This document shows, in pieces, positions 63,842 through 64,000 of a DNA stretch of 64,000 bases; within the stretch, counting starts at the first letter, position 1, and each line of letters starts with the position of its first letter. Source of the DNA: Aliihoeflea aestuarii (GTDB taxonomy: Bacteria; Pseudomonadota; Alphaproteobacteria; Rhizobiales; Rhizobiaceae); contig NZ_JAAAMK010000004.1 of the NCBI RefSeq assembly GCF_024105665.1, positions 124,001 through 188,000 on the forward strand. Direction: 5' to 3'. The translations under genes and the position numbers were made by a program. The notes beneath the pieces are model-generated. The model was given only the letters and a program-made list of their open reading frames with translations. It had not been told where the DNA came from and did not search any database.

Positions 63842-64000
63842 TCAGCCGGACACGGCTCGATAGACGGCGATGCCGGCAGCAAGATCTTCAAGCGCCGCAC
63901 CGACCGACTTGAACAGCGTGATCTCGTCGTCGCTCTCGCGTCCGTCCTTCAGGCCGCGGGCGAGATCGAAGAGGTCGGCAATTATGGCGTCTTCTGTCAG
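63842..64000 (-). CDS. Ornithine cyclodeaminase/mu-crystallin family protein, C-terminal part (cut by window edge)
   Basis: The last 52 codons of a gene running off the end of the window. The segment DLFDLARGLKDGRESDDEITLFKSVGAALEDLAAG is the characteristic C-terminus of the ornithine cyclodeaminase/mu-crystallin family, NAD(P)-dependent enzymes including ornithine cyclodeaminase, alanine dehydrogenase and ketimine reductase. The start and catalytic part lie outside. It converges on the alpha/beta hydrolase gene with a 62-base gap. Confidence 0.85.
   Translation of the reverse strand: MTEDAIIADLFDLARGLKDGRESDDEITLFKSVGAALEDLAAGIAVYRAVSG

Overview
The window is GC-rich chromosomal DNA of an alphaproteobacterium, most likely Hyphomicrobiales (Rhizobiales), near the Phyllobacteriaceae/Brucellaceae/Aurantimonadaceae groups. 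The pointers are the nfuA-usp-trpS-murJ-glnD-mutS-maeB block, an ActS/ActR (RegB/RegA) pair, mmcB, olsB, a LOV histidine kinase, an Irr-like box before bacterioferritin, and short palindromic repeats of a type I recall from rhizobial genomes. It reads as core chromosome with metabolic islands. I see no phage, integrase, complete insertion sequence or CRISPR.

Layout. 1-2.5 kb: msrA, a small membrane protein, tRNA-Ser(GGA), the decayed end of an aminotransferase gene and an ACT-domain protein. 2.6-9.5 kb: a self-contained carboxylate module with a TctABC tripartite tricarboxylate transporter, two IclR regulators, a class III CoA-transferase and a citrate-synthase-fold citryl-CoA lyase. Together they could import citrate (or a relative), attach CoA and cleave it to acetyl-CoA and an oxoacid. 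9.5-10.15 kb is poorly coding. 10.15-16.2 kb: urea ABC transporter urtABCDE behind a textbook sigma-54 promoter, with two copies of a palindromic element between its genes. 16.5-20.2 kb: a LOV-type blue-light histidine kinase with its response regulator, and a divergent hybrid kinase. 20.4-22.9 kb: molybdate transporter modABC.

23-31.3 kb: a secreted lipase-like hydrolase, a lipoprotein L,D-transpeptidase, asparagine synthetase, a TauE-type exporter, an SDR and an aldehyde dehydrogenase, a periplasmic PQQ-type sugar dehydrogenase and a tiny membrane protein. 31.3-32.4 kb: bfd-bfr iron storage. 32.5-38.5 kb: a YnjB-YnjC-YnjD-type ABC importer overlapping helicase hrpB. 38.6-40.5 kb: redox-responsive actS-actR. 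40.6-54.5 kb: mmcB, nfuA, usp, trpS, murJ, glnD, mutS and maeB. 54.6-64 kb: an EEP-family phosphatase/nuclease, ornithine-lipid gene olsB, a two-receiver hybrid kinase, an AcuI-like reductase, lspA with two rRNA methyltransferase genes, a HAD phosphatase coupled to an alpha/beta hydrolase, and the end of an ornithine cyclodeaminase-family gene cut by the window edge.

Many neighbouring genes overlap by 1-4 bases (ATGA or TTGA junctions), which points to translational coupling in urtBCD, modBC, ynjBC, ynjD-hrpB, the kinase/regulator pair and the lspA cluster. Several genes appear to start at TTG. Starts were chosen from visible ribosome-binding sites and family length; no alignment or database search was run.
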